The position numbers were made by a program, and so were the translations under genes. Under the pieces are notes generated by a model. The model searched no databases. It was not told the origin of the DNA and saw nothing but the letters and a program-made list of their open reading frames with translations. This document shows positions 37,305-48,065 of a stretch of 64,000 nucleotides of DNA, one piece after another. The stretch spans positions 186,001 to 250,000 of the forward strand of contig NZ_LXEV01000021.1 of the NCBI RefSeq assembly GCF_001654965.1, written 5' to 3'. Position 1 is the first letter of the stretch; every line of letters begins with the position of its first letter. The stretch comes from Proteus hauseri ATCC 700826 (GTDB lineage: Bacteria; Pseudomonadota; Gammaproteobacteria; Enterobacterales; Enterobacteriaceae).

Positions 37305-38579
37305 ATGTCTAGCAAGAACCTAATCACACAATTGCAGGAGCGTGGGCTAATCGCTCAGGTCACGGATGAGGCAGCTTTAGTAGAGCGTTTGGAGCAAGGT
37401 CCTATCGCTCTCTATTGTGGCTTTGATCCTACCGCTGATAGTCTGCACTTGGGGCATTTGGTTCCTTTGCTGTGTTTAAAACGATTCCAACTAGCCGGGC
37501 ATAAGCCTGTGGCGTTGGTGGGTGGTGCAACGGGTCTTATTGGTGATCCTAGTTTTAAAGCCACCGAGCGCAAACTGAATACCCAAGATACTGTTCACGA
37601 ATGGGTAGAAAAAATTCGTCGACAAGTATCACCTTTCTTAGATTTCGACAGTGGTGAAAACAGTGCGGAATTAGCAAACAACTATGACTGGTTTGGTCAA
37701 ATGGATGTGCTAACTTTCTTGCGTGATATCGGTAAACACTTCTCTGTGAACCAAATGATCAACAAAGAAGCGGTAAAACAACGTTTAAACCGTGATGATG
37801 TTGGTATCTCCTTTACTGAATTCGCCTATAACCTATTACAAGCTTATGACTTCGCATCATTAAATAAGCATGTAGGTGTTGAATTACAAATTGGTGGTTC
37901 TGATCAGTGGGGTAACATCACTTCAGGTATCGATTTAACCCGTCGTTTCAATCAGAAACAAGTATTTGGTATGACAGTTCCATTAATTACCAAATCTGAT
38001 GGTACAAAATTCGGTAAAACAGAAGGTGGTGCGGTTTGGTTAGATCCTAAGAAAACGAGTCCGTACAAATTCTACCAATTCTGGATCAATACGGCTGATG
38101 CTGATGTTTATCGCTTTTTAAAATTCTTTACCTTTATGAGCATTGATGAAATTAATGCACTTGAAGAAGAAGATAAAAATAGTGGACAAGCACCTCGTGC
38201 ACAACGTGTTTTAGCAGAACTTGTTACTCGCTTAGTGCATGGTGAAGACGGTTTAATTGCTGCGCAACGTATCACAGACAGTTTATTTTCTGGTGCAATT
38301 GCAGACTTAACTCAAGCAGACCTAGAACAATTAGCGCAAGATGGTATGCCTACTATTGAGTTAGAAAAAGGTAGCGATTTACAACAAGCGTTGGTAAATG
38401 CAGAATTAGTACCTTCACGTGGTCAGGCGCGAACAATGATTGGCTCTAACGCTGTCGCGATTAATGGCGATAAGCAAGATAATCCTGAGTACATTTTTGA
38501 AGAAAAAGATTTCTTATTTGGTCGTTACTCTATTTTACGTCGTGGCAAAAAACACTATTGCCTTGTCATTTGGAAGTAA
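37305..38579 (+). CDS. tyrS: Tyrosyl-tRNA synthetase
   Basis: Class I synthetase of 424 residues. It has the HIGH-type motif in [15 protein letters not shown], the tyrosine pocket [12 protein letters not shown], the KMSKS-type motif KFGKTEGG and a C-terminal S4 domain ([19 protein letters not shown]). The frame opens at 37293, but ATG 37305, with GGAG upstream, aligns with E. coli TyrS. It forms the pdxH-tyrS-pdxY neighbourhood linking vitamin B6 and aminoacylation genes. Confidence 0.97.
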   Translation: MSSKNLITQLQERGLIAQVTDEAALVERLEQGPIALYCGFDPTADSLHLGHLVPLLCLKRFQLAGHKPVALVGGATGLIGDPSFKATERKLNTQDTVHEWVEKIRRQVSPFLDFDSGENSAELANNYDWFGQMDVLTFLRDIGKHFSVNQMINKEAVKQRLNRDDVGISFTEFAYNLLQAYDFASLNKHVGVELQIGGSDQWGNITSGIDLTRRFNQKQVFGMTVPLITKSDGTKFGKTEGGAVWLDPKKTSPYKFYQFWINTADADVYRFLKFFTFMSIDEINALEEEDKNSGQAPRAQRVLAELVTRLVHGEDGLIAAQRITDSLFSGAIADLTQADLEQLAQDGMPTIELEKGSDLQQALVNAELVPSRGQARTMIGSNAVAINGDKQDNPEYIFEEKDFLFGRYSILRRGKKHYCLVIWK

Positions 38580-38588
38580 CTGACAGTC

Positions 38589-38619
38589 AAGGGCAGCCCT
38601 ATGTGTTGCCCTTTTTTTT
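38589..38619 (+). terminator. Rho-independent terminator of tyrS
   Basis: AAGGGCA and TGCCCTT pair around an 11-base loop and T7 follows. Confidence 0.9.
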
Positions 38620-38698
38620 GATAAAAATAAATAAATATACCTCGCCTATGATGATAGAGCTTGGGTGTTGTGTGTATTCACAATAATCGGTTTATGTC

Positions 38699-39568
38699 AT
38701 GAAAAATATACTTTCTATTCAATCTCATGTTGTTTTTGGTCACGCTGGTAATAGTGCTGCTGAATTTCCAATGCGCCGTATGGGTGTTAATGTTTGGCCT
38801 TTAAATACCGTTCAATTCTCTAATCACACACAGTACCCAGAAAAATGGACAGGTTGCGTAATGTCAGCCTCACACATCACTGAGATTGTGGACGGTATCG
38901 CCGCTATTGGTAAACTTGCACAATGTGATGCTGTATTGAGTGGTTATTTAGGGTCAGCAGAACAAGGTTTACGTATTGTTGATATCGTTAAAAAAGTAAA
39001 ACAAGCTAATCCAAATGCATGGTACTTCTGTGATCCTGTGATGGGACATCCTGAAAAAGGCTGTATTGTGCCACCTGAAGTCTCGGGAGTGTTATGCGAA
39101 GCAGCATTACCTATTAGCGATATTATTGCGCCTAATTTACTAGAGTTAGAAACGCTTGCGGGTGGTAAAGCACTTCATAATGTTGATGAATGTGTAAGAG
39201 CGGCTCGTGAGCTTTGTCAACAAGGTCCTAAAGTTGTATTAGTTAAACACTTATCACGTGCTGGTTATCGTCATGACCGTTTTGAAATGCTATTAGTCAC
39301 AGCAGAGCATAGCTGGCATGTTAGTCGCCCATTAGTGGATTTTGGTGAGCGCCAACCTGTGGGTGTCGGGGATTTAACAAGCGGATTAATGCTGGTGGAT
39401 TTATTAAAAGGTGTAGAGCTATCAACGGCTTTAGAACATGTTGCCGCCGCAGTTTATGAAGTGATGTTAAAAACGAAAGAAATGAATGAATACGAACTGC
39501 AATTAGTTGCTGCTCAAGATCAAATGGTGCATCCAACTCATAAGTTCTGTGCAACACAATTAGATTGA
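38699..39568 (+). CDS. pdxY: Pyridoxal kinase PdxY
   Basis: Salvage kinase making pyridoxal 5'-phosphate from pyridoxal. The 289-residue ribokinase-fold protein begins [20 protein letters not shown] and has [17 protein letters not shown] and the catalytic-site motif [11 protein letters not shown]. The ribosome site is weak. It follows tyrS after its terminator, so it has its own promoter. Confidence 0.95.
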   Translation: MKNILSIQSHVVFGHAGNSAAEFPMRRMGVNVWPLNTVQFSNHTQYPEKWTGCVMSASHITEIVDGIAAIGKLAQCDAVLSGYLGSAEQGLRIVDIVKKVKQANPNAWYFCDPVMGHPEKGCIVPPEVSGVLCEAALPISDIIAPNLLELETLAGGKALHNVDECVRAARELCQQGPKVVLVKHLSRAGYRHDRFEMLLVTAEHSWHVSRPLVDFGERQPVGVGDLTSGLMLVDLLKGVELSTALEHVAAAVYEVMLKTKEMNEYELQLVAAQDQMVHPTHKFCATQLD

Positions 39569-39579
39569 TTAACCAATGA

Positions 39580-39609
39580 GAAACGGAAGCGTAGAGCTTC
39601 CGTTTTTTA
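39580..39609. terminator. Bidirectional terminator between pdxY and gst
   Basis: AAACGGAAGC and GCTTCCGTTT pair around a five-base loop and T-run follows on the + strand. The opposite strand has a weaker T-tract. Confidence 0.88.
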
Positions 39610-39657
39610 TATTAATAACCTAATTATGGCTATATTGCTTAAATACAGCACCAAATT

Positions 39658-40269
39658 TTATTCTTTAATTAATCCCTCAGTAACGAGTGCGCTATGTACA
39701 TTAGGACGTTGTGCAATTCGTTTTAAATAATCTTGTAGATGGGTTAAATCGGTAATATCTAAACCAACATGTGGCGCCCATTGGCTAAGTGTAAATAAAT
39801 AGGCATCAGCAACGGTAAAGTTGTTACCACAAATAAAATTATGCTTGGTTAATACTTCATCAATATAACGGAATTTGCTTTTCAGTTTTTCTTTCACTAC
39901 CGGTACATAACTTTCTGGTGTGTCTGGTGAAAATAGAGGGCCATAGCCTTTATGCATTTCACTGGCAAGAAAGTTTAACCACTCAATTTGGTGATAACGC
40001 TCTAACGTTTTTGGTGGGGAAATTAAGTTTCTATCAGGTTTTAAATCAGCAAGGTATTGCACAATAGCAACACCTTCAGTAAGAACATCACCATTATCTA
40101 ATTGAAGTACGGGGACTTGCCCTTTAGGGTTAATACTCAGAAAATCTTTACCAGATTCGGTTTTTTTTGCTCGTAAATCGATACGCTCAATAGAAAAATC
40201 TAAACCTGTTTCACGTAAAACGATATGAGGAGAAAGTGAGCAACTGCCTGGTGCGTAGTACAATTTCAT
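39658..40269 (-). CDS. gstA: Glutathione S-transferase, bacterial beta class
   Basis: A 203-residue cytosolic transferase with the thioredoxin-like N-terminal domain [20 protein letters not shown], where Cys10 forms the mixed disulfide with glutathione typical of the beta class, then [14 protein letters not shown] and [13 protein letters not shown] (glutathione gamma-glutamyl site). From memory it is almost the Proteus mirabilis GST B1-1, with scattered substitutions, so it also identifies the genus. It follows pdxY as in E. coli. Confidence 0.95.
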   Translation of the reverse strand: MKLYYAPGSCSLSPHIVLRETGLDFSIERIDLRAKKTESGKDFLSINPKGQVPVLQLDNGDVLTEGVAIVQYLADLKPDRNLISPPKTLERYHQIEWLNFLASEMHKGYGPLFSPDTPESYVPVVKEKLKSKFRYIDEVLTKHNFICGNNFTVADAYLFTLSQWAPHVGLDITDLTHLQDYLKRIAQRPNVHSALVTEGLIKE

Positions 40270-40491
40270 ATTGAACGACTCCCTATCAATGAGATGGCAT
40301 TAATGGTGCGGATATAAAATAATATCATCACTAAGTTTAGATGATAGGGTGTTCTGAAAAATTAGCAAATTCAAAATAGGTTAATAAAAAAAGCTTTTTG
40401 TAAATCTGTGAACAGTGATGTTAATTGATAAAATTTATAGAAATAATAATACTTCCCCGATTTAGATAATGACAATTATACCGAGAGATAT

Positions 40492-41199
40492 CTAAAATGA
40501 ATCTTCTAATGTTGGCAGAAAAGAGATATCAAGATAATATTTTTTAGGATTATTTTTATCTATATAAATAGTAATAAGATCTGAATTAATATAAGGAGAG
40601 GGATCAAAGAAAATATAGTCACTTTTATATCGAATAATTCGATTATTCAATTTATCGTGATGATCAGCAACGATTTGATAAGGTGATTGACGGTTAATAT
40701 GAACATGCTGATTAAGAATAACATCAGTTATTTTTACCGTTAACGGTGTTCCTTCTCTTTTTAATCGTTTGTTTTTATTGTTTTTTCTTCTTATTATAAC
40801 AAGGGGGATAAGTCCTATCGAAGTGAAAATTAAACCAAAAATAGTTAAGATTAGCCCCGGGCCATATAAGCTAAAAAAGCTATTAATTGATGCTTTTTGA
40901 GGATTATTAGGAAGATAAATAATAGGAACCTCGTTACCAATACTATTGCGATAACCGCTACTGCCTGTAGTGGAACGAAAAGTAGTTTCTACATTTTTTT
41001 CAGTATTAAATTGAATAATAGGGAAGTAAGTTTCTTTATTATTAGAAGAACGGTCAATGCTGATATCAATAACAACACCTGTTGTTTCTATACCATTTGT
41101 AATTAAATATAATTCGGATTTAATTACAAATAATGCAATGATAATAATTCCTGCACCAATAAGAGAAAAAATATAAAAAAGGAAACTAAATTTCTTCAT
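40492..41199 (-). CDS. DUF3592-type membrane protein
   Basis: A 235-residue protein with hydrophobic segments near residues 5-27 and 113-136. The first extracytoplasmic part has the repeat-like pattern of DUF3592: TTGVVIDI then FPIIQFNTE and VPIIYLPNNPQKASI. The second half (KITDVILNQHVHINRQSPYQIVADH) looks like another copy of the same beta domain. Function is unknown. It is AT-rich and lies at the junction where the gene order jumps from the gst block to the fabI-sap block. Confidence 0.75.
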   Translation of the reverse strand: MKKFSFLFYIFSLIGAGIIIIALFVIKSELYLITNGIETTGVVIDISIDRSSNNKETYFPIIQFNTEKNVETTFRSTTGSSGYRNSIGNEVPIIYLPNNPQKASINSFFSLYGPGLILTIFGLIFTSIGLIPLVIIRRKNNKNKRLKREGTPLTVKITDVILNQHVHINRQSPYQIVADHHDKLNNRIIRYKSDYIFFDPSPYINSDLITIYIDKNNPKKYYLDISFLPTLEDSF

Positions 41200-41411
41200 A
41201 CATTACATCCACTGTTTAATATACGGCAATATTATTTAATCAGTGAAAAGACTATAGGAAGATGTTTATAAATAAAAGAAGAAATTATCTATAATGAAGA
41301 AAACTAACAAAATGATTAATAAGTAAATACTGCTATGAAATAACAGCGAAAGAAACAATGTGGTATATATGGTGTCTGTGGTGTAAAAGCAACTGACTAT
41401 TTGGCCCAATG

Positions 41412-41441
41412 AGAAAAAGAAAACCTCGAAAATGAGGTTCT
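41412..41441 (-). terminator. Terminator of fabI
   Basis: AACCTC and GAGGTT pair around a six-base loop, with T-rich sequence on the reverse strand, 18 bases after the stop. Confidence 0.75.
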
Positions 41442-41459
41442 CTTTTTAAAGAATGAAAA

Positions 41460-42248
41460 TTATTTCAGTTCTAATTCATTCATTGCAGCGATGCTAAAGC
41501 CACCATCAACATGAATAATTTCACCTGTAATACCACCTGATAAATCAGAGCACAGGAATGCTGCTGTATTACCTACATCTTCAGTCGTTACTGTGCGACG
41601 AAGTGGTGTTACAGATTCGCAATGGCTTAGCATTTTACGGAAGTCTTTAATACCTGATGCCGCTAATGTACGAATAGGGCCGGCAGAGATACCGTTAACA
41701 CGAATACCTTCAGGACCCATTGCATTTGCCATATAACGAACGTTAGCTTCTAAAGAGGCTTTAGCCAGACCCATAACGTTATAGTTAGGAATTGCACGTT
41801 CAGCACCTAAATAAGTTAGGGTTAACAGCGCCGAGTTAGGGTTTAACATTTCACGGCTTGCTTTTGCCATTGCAACGAAGCTGTATGCACTGATATCGTG
41901 GGCGATTTTAAAACCTTCACGAGTTACAGCATTAACATAGTCACCGTCTAATTGGTCTGCTGGTGCAAAACCGATAGAGTGAACAAAACCGTCGTATTTA
42001 GGCCAAACTTTAGCAAGTTCTGCATACATTGCAGTAATACTGTCGTCTTGTGCGACATCACACTCTAATACAATGCTAGAATCTAATGATGCTGCAAATT
42101 CTTCAACACGAGGTTTGAGTTTTTCATTTTGATAGGTGAATGCAAGTTCAGCACCTTGGTCATGCATAGCTTTGGCAATACCATAAGCAATTGATAATTT
42201 ACTAGCAACACCAGTAATAAGAATGCGTTTGCCGGTCATAAAGCCCAT
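41460..42248 (-). CDS. fabI: Enoyl-[acyl-carrier-protein] reductase (NADH)
   Basis: Last reduction of each fatty-acid elongation cycle and the target of triclosan. The 262-residue short-chain dehydrogenase begins [25 protein letters not shown] and has the catalytic Tyr-Lys of [17 protein letters not shown]. Gly93 within HSIGFAP, a site of triclosan resistance changes, is wild type. The frame extends to 42293, but ATG 42248 with AAGGAT upstream gives the family length. A small inverted repeat at 42341-42359 (CGTGG/CCACG) lies in the gap after sapF. Confidence 0.95.
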   Translation of the reverse strand: MGFMTGKRILITGVASKLSIAYGIAKAMHDQGAELAFTYQNEKLKPRVEEFAASLDSSIVLECDVAQDDSITAMYAELAKVWPKYDGFVHSIGFAPADQLDGDYVNAVTREGFKIAHDISAYSFVAMAKASREMLNPNSALLTLTYLGAERAIPNYNVMGLAKASLEANVRYMANAMGPEGIRVNGISAGPIRTLAASGIKDFRKMLSHCESVTPLRRTVTTEDVGNTAAFLCSDLSGGITGEIIHVDGGFSIAAMNELELK

Positions 42249-42456
42249 AGCTGTATCCTTGTTTTTTTTCGTAAATCGCGATAATAACATCATTCAGAAT
42301 TTTATTTATCTGTTAGGTTATCACGCTTATTGTTAATAAACGTGGCTGATTCTACCACGACATTTGTAAAATTGTTTAATTTCCCTAGCACCTCCGAGGA
42401 GTTAAGGAAAAGGGGCGAAATAATGTGCAATACAATTATTTCGATATTATTCACCC

Positions 42457-43266
42457 TTAAGCCAAATCTTGGCGCCAAGCTTCTGCTGACAAGGCTTCAC
42501 CAAAATGACTAGCGACAAGACGGCGCGTTACTTCATGTAAAGGCGATGCAAGTACTTCAGCGGTATTGCCTCGTTCAACAACCTCGCCGTTATCCATAAC
42601 GATAATTTTATCACTGATATGTTTAGTCATACCTAAGTTTTGCGTAACATAAATATAAGCAATATCATGGGTTTCTTGCAGTTCTAACATTAAGTTAATG
42701 ATTTGAGAACGCAAAGACATATCAAGAGATGCTATTGCTTCATCAGCAATAATAACTTGTGGTTGTAAAATTAATGCACGAGCTAAAGCTATTCGTTGGC
42801 GTTGTCCTGATGCAAACATATGAGGGTAATAATTCGCATGTTCAGGTAAAAGTCCTACTTGACGTAATGTTTGATAAATTCGTTTTTCTCGTTCTATCGC
42901 ACTTAAATCGGTATTAAGGCGCAAAGGAATATCAAGGGTTTGTCCAATACGCTGACGGGGGTTCAGTGAGTTTGTGGGATCTTGAAATATCATCCGAATT
43001 CGCTGACTACGATAAGAATAATCGCCAAAACTGAGTTGATGTCCATTAATAAAAATTTCACCCTCAGTTGGCTCTGTAACACCCGAAAGCATTCTTGCCA
43101 ATGTTGATTTCCCAGAACCATTAGCACCAATAATGGCCAATGTTTGTTTAGGTTCAAGAGTAAAACTGACGGGTTTTACTGCAACATGCTGCTGACGACG
43201 AAAAAGCCCAGTACGATAGCGAAATGTTTTTGATAAGTTTTTAACTTCGAGCAATTTATCGAACAT
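42457..43266 (-). CDS. sapF: Peptide ABC transporter ATPase SapF
   Basis: Second ATPase of the Sap transporter. It has 269 residues with Walker [10 protein letters not shown], signature [14 protein letters not shown] and Walker [13 protein letters not shown]. The frame opens at 43281, but ATG 43266, with GGAG nine bases upstream, begins [15 protein letters not shown] and aligns with E. coli SapF. It overlaps the sapD end by 11 bases. The last gene of sapABCDF. Confidence 0.93.
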   Translation of the reverse strand: MFDKLLEVKNLSKTFRYRTGLFRRQQHVAVKPVSFTLEPKQTLAIIGANGSGKSTLARMLSGVTEPTEGEIFINGHQLSFGDYSYRSQRIRMIFQDPTNSLNPRQRIGQTLDIPLRLNTDLSAIEREKRIYQTLRQVGLLPEHANYYPHMFASGQRQRIALARALILQPQVIIADEAIASLDMSLRSQIINLMLELQETHDIAYIYVTQNLGMTKHISDKIIVMDNGEVVERGNTAEVLASPLHEVTRRLVASHFGEALSAEAWRQDLA

Positions 43267-44257
43267 CTGTCGGCTCCACATTTAATGGAAAATGGCAGGC
43301 TACAGAATGATTTTTAAATAAACGCAAACGCGGTGCCTCAATACATTGACGTTGTGCATAAGGGCAGCGAGGCCCTAACCGACAACCTACTGGCAAATGT
43401 TCTAACGAAGGAATTGCACCAGGTAATGTATTTAACCGACTCTTATGGATGAGAGAGTTAGTAAAGTCAGGAATAGAACGGACAAGTGCTTGTGTATATG
43501 GATGATAAGGCGTAACTAATAGTTCGTCTGGTACCGCAGTTTCGACTGTTTGACCACAATACATCACTGTAATTTTATTCGCCAACTTACTCATCCATTG
43601 TAAGTCATGGCTAATCAAAAGAATGGTCATATTATTGTTTTGATTAAGGCGTGTTAATAAGCGAAATATTTGTGTCTGTGTCGCCGGTTCCATAGCATTA
43701 GTTGGTTCATCTGCGATTAATAATCGTGGTTGGTTTGCAATAGCAATAGCGATCATCACTTTTTGACACTCGCCCTCGGTGAGTTCATAGGGGTAACTAC
43801 GCATAATATCTTTATGATCTTTAATACCAACTCGATGCAATAATTCAATAGCGCGACGTTTACGCCAATGAAATCGCTGCCACCAATGACCTTTAAATGT
43901 CCAACCTGGAATAGCTTGAATTAACTGTTGTTCAATTTTTGTCGCAGGATCGAGACAAGATTGGGGCTCTTGAAATATCATCGACACATTATGACCAATA
44001 ACTCGACGACGGGCTCTTGGTGATAGTTTTAGTAAATCAATATCATTAAAACGAAAACGGTCAGCGGTGACATTAATATTGTCTTTGGTCACACCACAAA
44101 TGGCCTTAGCAATTAAGCTTTTACCAGATCCGGATTCGCCGACTAAACCTCTTACTTCGCCCTCATTTAACGTGATAGATACGCGATCAACGGCTTTTAC
44201 AGGACCATCCGGCGTCATAAATTCAATGGTTAAATTACGGATATCTAATAATGGCAT
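43256..44257 (-). CDS. sapD: Peptide ABC transporter ATPase SapD
   Basis: First ATPase of the Sap system, 333 residues, with Walker A GESGSGKS, a signature in [15 protein letters not shown] (weaker than the usual LSGGQ), Walker [13 protein letters not shown] and the oligopeptide-type C-terminal cysteines in [15 protein letters not shown]. In E. coli SapD is also TrkE, needed for ATP control of Trk potassium uptake. It abuts sapC, sharing one base. Confidence 0.93.
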   Translation of the reverse strand: MPLLDIRNLTIEFMTPDGPVKAVDRVSITLNEGEVRGLVGESGSGKSLIAKAICGVTKDNINVTADRFRFNDIDLLKLSPRARRRVIGHNVSMIFQEPQSCLDPATKIEQQLIQAIPGWTFKGHWWQRFHWRKRRAIELLHRVGIKDHKDIMRSYPYELTEGECQKVMIAIAIANQPRLLIADEPTNAMEPATQTQIFRLLTRLNQNNNMTILLISHDLQWMSKLANKITVMYCGQTVETAVPDELLVTPYHPYTQALVRSIPDFTNSLIHKSRLNTLPGAIPSLEHLPVGCRLGPRCPYAQRQCIEAPRLRLFKNHSVACHFPLNVEPTDVR

Positions 44258-45150
44258 TATTCGACTCCTTCGTTGATTGCACGCTGTAAACCATCACCTA
44301 ATAGATTAACAAGTAAAACACTTATCATAATGGTTGCGCCAGGAATTAACACTGTCCAAGGAGCCACATAAATTAACTCTAGTGAATCTCCTAACATTGC
44401 GCCCCATTCAGGAGAGGGTAATTGGGCACCTAAATTAAGAAAACCCAAAGCGGTAATATCAAGAATAGCTATCGAGAAAGCTCGGGTGAGTTCTGATACT
44501 AAAACAGGCGTAATGTTAGGAAGCACTGTATACCATAAAATAGAGGTATTAGAAGCACCATCAAGCCGCGCGGCAATAACGTACTCTTTGTTTAGTTCAT
44601 CGTTTACGGCAGAGTAAATCATGCGGACTAAACGTGGTAACAATGCTAACCAGATTGCTATCATGGCATGTTCTAAGCTGGTTCCTACAAATGCCACAAC
44701 AATGATAGCCAACAATAATGATGGAATAGATAATAATGTATCTAAAATATGGTTCAACACAGCAGATTTTAACCCGTGGGTCATTCCAGCCAAACAACCA
44801 ATAATTAATCCCATTAATGTGGCTGCAAATGTAACAATAAACGCACCACCAAAGGTTAAGCTTGCACCAATTAAGATCCGGCTAAAAACGTCTCTGCCTA
44901 AGTCATCTGTACCAAAGAAGTAGGAAACATTCCCGTTTTGGTACCATGAAGGCGGTGTTAACTGATGTCCAAAAAATTGCTGATCAAGCGCATGAGGCGC
45001 AATATAAGGGCCAACGATGCTTAATACTAATAAGAAGATAACGCCATAGAATCCAACCATGGCAATAACATCTTTAGAAAAGCATTGCCAAATTACGTGC
45101 GCAGGAGATGGCGTTTTTTTCTCTTTATAAAATTGGCTATCTAAAGGCAT
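44257..45150 (-). CDS. sapC: Peptide ABC transporter permease SapC
   Basis: A 297-residue inner-membrane permease of the DppC/OppC type with about six segments and the ATPase-contact EAA loop near [19 protein letters not shown]. The segment [18 protein letters not shown] is typical of this subfamily. It overlaps sapB by 14 bases. Confidence 0.93.
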   Translation of the reverse strand: MPLDSQFYKEKKTPSPAHVIWQCFSKDVIAMVGFYGVIFLLVLSIVGPYIAPHALDQQFFGHQLTPPSWYQNGNVSYFFGTDDLGRDVFSRILIGASLTFGGAFIVTFAATLMGLIIGCLAGMTHGLKSAVLNHILDTLLSIPSLLLAIIVVAFVGTSLEHAMIAIWLALLPRLVRMIYSAVNDELNKEYVIAARLDGASNTSILWYTVLPNITPVLVSELTRAFSIAILDITALGFLNLGAQLPSPEWGAMLGDSLELIYVAPWTVLIPGATIMISVLLVNLLGDGLQRAINEGVE

Positions 45151-46102
45151 ATCCCACCTTATGTTTCATTGGATTACTCATCGCACCCACGATATCTGAT
45201 AGCACGTTAACAATAATGACCATTGAACCTATTAACATTACACCCGCTGAAATCGCAGAATAGTCCTGTTGACGGATCGCTGTGACCAACCAACGACCAA
45301 GTCCCGGCCAGTTAAAAACAATTTCTGTTACCATGGTAAGAGTTAACATAGTCGAGAACTGTAAGCCTAATTTAGGGATGATTGGCGGTAAAGCATTATG
45401 AAGAATATGACGCCGAATAATTGTAAAACGCGAGAGACCTCGCGTTGCGGCTGCTTTTACATAGTTTTCAGCCATGATTTCTTCCGTACTATTTCGCATT
45501 AACCTAATGACTTCAGTAGTTGGTGCAATGGCTAATGTTGTGATGGGTAAAACCAAATGCTGTAATACGTTGATTATCATTTGTTGACGATAAGGTGAAT
45601 CAGATAACCATGCATCAACAAGTGCAATACCTGTCACAGTTTGCAGGTTATATAACAAATCAATACGCCCAGATACAGGAAGCCAGCCCAATTTTAATGA
45701 GAAAAAGAGCGTTAATAATAGAGCTAGCCCGAAAACAGGAACAGAAAAACCTAATAAAGCAAAGTTACTAATCAAAATGTCGGCAGACTTATTACGCCAA
45801 ACACCAGCAATAATACCCGCAGGAATGCCAATTAATAGCCCAAAAATAAAGGCAAGGGTGCAAAGTTCCATCGTGGCAGGAAGCGCTTCAATCAGTTGAG
45901 CTCGAATGGGTTCGCCATTAATGGACGATATTCCAAAATCAAAATGGATCATGTTGTGAGTGTAAAAAATATAAGCATCAGCAAGAGATGCACCACTCAA
46001 TGGGCCATTAGGCGTGTAATAGCTTAAGCTAAAGCTGACGAGTGACAGTAAAAACAGTGTCACAATGAGTAAAAGTAATCGACGTATCGAATAGATAATC
46101 AT
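45137..46102 (-). CDS. sapB: Peptide ABC transporter permease SapB
   Basis: A 321-residue DppB/OppB-type permease beginning [19 protein letters not shown], with six segments and the EAA loop [23 protein letters not shown]. It overlaps sapA by four bases (ATGA). SapBCDF is reported as a putrescine exporter in E. coli and SapABCDF gives resistance to antimicrobial peptides in other bacteria. Confidence 0.93.
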   Translation of the reverse strand: MIIYSIRRLLLLIVTLFLLSLVSFSLSYYTPNGPLSGASLADAYIFYTHNMIHFDFGISSINGEPIRAQLIEALPATMELCTLAFIFGLLIGIPAGIIAGVWRNKSADILISNFALLGFSVPVFGLALLLTLFFSLKLGWLPVSGRIDLLYNLQTVTGIALVDAWLSDSPYRQQMIINVLQHLVLPITTLAIAPTTEVIRLMRNSTEEIMAENYVKAAATRGLSRFTIIRRHILHNALPPIIPKLGLQFSTMLTLTMVTEIVFNWPGLGRWLVTAIRQQDYSAISAGVMLIGSMVIIVNVLSDIVGAMSNPMKHKVGYAFR

Positions 46103-47790
46103 GGATTGTTCGTCGCCTCTTTGCTGCGATAGTACTCATCAATTTCAGCTTCTCGATAAACGCCTGCAAAAGAAGCATTACCAAATGTACTTAATACAAG
46201 CCCTTTAATATCATAACGATAAGCTTGCATACGTAAAGAGTTTGCTAAAGGTAAAACGGGTAATTCTTGGGCTAAGATATCTTGAGCTTGATGATAATAG
46301 TCCATACGAGACGCTAACTGTTGACTATAAAGCGCTTTTTTTAATATTTCATCAAAATCAGGTGAACACCAATGGCTTAAGTTAGTCTGTGAACTTATCG
46401 CAGCACAACTAAATAGCGGGCGGAAAAAACTATCTGGGTCATTACTGTCAGTCGACCAACCTGATAATGTCATATCATGAGTTCTATCCATCATCGTTGT
46501 TTCTTGATAACGTCCCTCAATAGGACGAATATTCATTTTAATACCGACTTGTGCTAAATCAGCTTGTATCAACTCCGCCATTTTTAATGGACTAGGGTTG
46601 TAAGATTGCGATGTACTTGGTACCCAAAGATTTAATTTTAGATCTTCAAGACCTAACTCTTTAAGAATTTGTTTAGATTTTTCAGGATTATATTCTGTAA
46701 TTTTAGCGCGATTATCATAGGCCCAAGAAGCACGAGGAAGTACCGAGGCTGCGGTTTCTGCGGTGCCATAATAAATTGACTCCATTAATCGTTCATTATT
46801 AATGGCATAAGCAATAGCTTGGCGGACTTTCAAATCATTTAGCGGTGGTTTGCTGGTGTTAAATGCTAAATAGGCGATATTCATTCCAGAGCGTAATGTT
46901 AATCTTAACCGAGGGTCATCGCGTAAAACTTTTAGCTGGCTAGCGGCGGGATAAGCTAAAACATCACATTCGCCCGTTAATAATTTAGAGATACGTCCTG
47001 TGCCTCCTGCGCCCATATCAATCACAATTTGCTGCATTTTAGGTTTGCCTTTCCAGTAGTTATCATTCCTAAAAAGTCGCACAAATTGACCGGCTTGATA
47101 TTCATCAAGTAAAAATGGCCCAGTACCCACGGGTTTCCAATCAAGTTGTGACTGGGTTCCTAAATCAACAAGGTTTTTTGCGTATTCAGCAGAAAGAATC
47201 GGCGCGTAATGAGTTGCTAAATGCCATAAAAAAGAAGCATCAGGCTCTTTTAGACTAAATTCAACTGTATATTGGCCTAATTTTTTAATTGACTGAATAT
47301 TATTGGCAAAACTCAAACTATCAAAATAGGGGTACTTACCGCCATTCACTTGATAAAAAGGATTTGTAGTATCAAACATGCGTTCAAAACTAAAAATCAC
47401 ATCATCAGCCGTTAATTTTCGTGTTGGTTTAAACCACTGTGTTTGTTGAAAAGAGACATTTTTACGTAAATAAAAGCGGTAAGTTGCGCCGTTATCAAGA
47501 GTTTCCCATCGAGCTGCTAGTTCAGGAATCAGTCGATAAGTATAAGGATCGACATCTAATAAACGGTCGTAAAGCTGTGCAGCGAGGGGATCAATAATTA
47601 ATCCACTACTTGATAATTGAGGATTAAATGTATTTACACTGCCATCTATGCAGTAAACAAAACCATTTTGATGAATTTGAGTAGGTTCTTGTTCTACCGA
47701 TATCACTTGCGTCATAGGGGCTGCATTAGCTGTAAAAGTTATGCATAAAGAGGCGAGTAGCATAGTACTAACAAGTAAAATAGGGCGCAT
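46099..47790 (-). CDS. sapA: Periplasmic peptide-binding protein SapA
   Basis: Solute-binding protein of family 5 (563 residues) with a signal peptide of about 23 residues (LCITFTANA). It has the family segments [23 protein letters not shown] and [14 protein letters not shown]. In Haemophilus and Salmonella SapA binds antimicrobial peptides or haem for import. It is the first gene of the operon; its upstream region is shared with ryhB, which is transcribed away from it. Confidence 0.93.
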   Translation of the reverse strand: MRPILLVSTMLLASLCITFTANAAPMTQVISVEQEPTQIHQNGFVYCIDGSVNTFNPQLSSSGLIIDPLAAQLYDRLLDVDPYTYRLIPELAARWETLDNGATYRFYLRKNVSFQQTQWFKPTRKLTADDVIFSFERMFDTTNPFYQVNGGKYPYFDSLSFANNIQSIKKLGQYTVEFSLKEPDASFLWHLATHYAPILSAEYAKNLVDLGTQSQLDWKPVGTGPFLLDEYQAGQFVRLFRNDNYWKGKPKMQQIVIDMGAGGTGRISKLLTGECDVLAYPAASQLKVLRDDPRLRLTLRSGMNIAYLAFNTSKPPLNDLKVRQAIAYAINNERLMESIYYGTAETAASVLPRASWAYDNRAKITEYNPEKSKQILKELGLEDLKLNLWVPSTSQSYNPSPLKMAELIQADLAQVGIKMNIRPIEGRYQETTMMDRTHDMTLSGWSTDSNDPDSFFRPLFSCAAISSQTNLSHWCSPDFDEILKKALYSQQLASRMDYYHQAQDILAQELPVLPLANSLRMQAYRYDIKGLVLSTFGNASFAGVYREAEIDEYYRSKEATNNP

Positions 47791-47892
47791 AAATAATGTC
47801 TTTTATAGAAACGATTTTGCTATTGTAACTTAAAAAACTTTCTATCCCCAAATTGTCGAAAAACAAACTGAGAAAAATTCTCAATAAAAAGC

Positions 47893-47922
47893 TTTACAAA
47901 TGCTAATGATAAGGATTATCAT
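47893..47922 (+). promoter_or_regulatory. ryhB promoter with overlapping Fur box
   Basis: TGATAAGGATTATCA (47907-47921) differs by one base from the Fur 7-1-7 palindrome TGATAATNATTATCA. It overlaps a candidate -10 TATCAT (47917-47922), with TTTACA at 47893-47898 as -35. This gives tight iron repression, as in E. coli ryhB. Confidence 0.8.
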
Positions 47923-47928
47923 CCGTAT

Positions 47929-48029
47929 TGTCCTTCAGCGGTAAAGAGGTTTTCTGCTGAAGGAACGACATTGCTCACATTGCTTCCAGTATTTTTTTAC
48001 TAGCCAGCTCGGGTGCTGGCTTTTTTTTT
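47929..48029 (+). ncRNA. ryhB: RyhB small regulatory RNA
   Basis: About 101 nucleotides. The core at 47966-47992 contains CGACATTGCTCACATTGCTT followed by CCAGTATT, which is the RyhB target-pairing core as I recall it from E. coli. A 5' hairpin (CCTTCAGC with GCTGAAGG) precedes it. The 3' end is the RyhB-type terminator AGCCAGC-loop-GCTGGCT with T9. The Fur box at 47907-47921 overlaps the promoter. RyhB is an Hfq RNA that, when iron is scarce, shuts down non-essential iron proteins such as SodB. It lies between sapA and pspF, not next to yhhX as in E. coli. The 5' end is estimated from the -10 box. Confidence 0.93.
48002..48029 (+). terminator. Rho-independent terminator of ryhB
   Basis: AGCCAGC and GCTGGCT pair around a six-base loop, followed by T9. 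No protein gene on the + strand lies upstream, so it belongs to RyhB. Confidence 0.93.
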
Positions 48030-48065
48030 GCCTATCATATTGTTCTTCTAAAAATTTTTTACTAT

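Noticed and set aside
42385..42410. Small CTCC/GGAG inverted repeat between sapF and fabI
   Set aside because: The arms are four bases with almost no loop and no T-tract; not a credible terminator.
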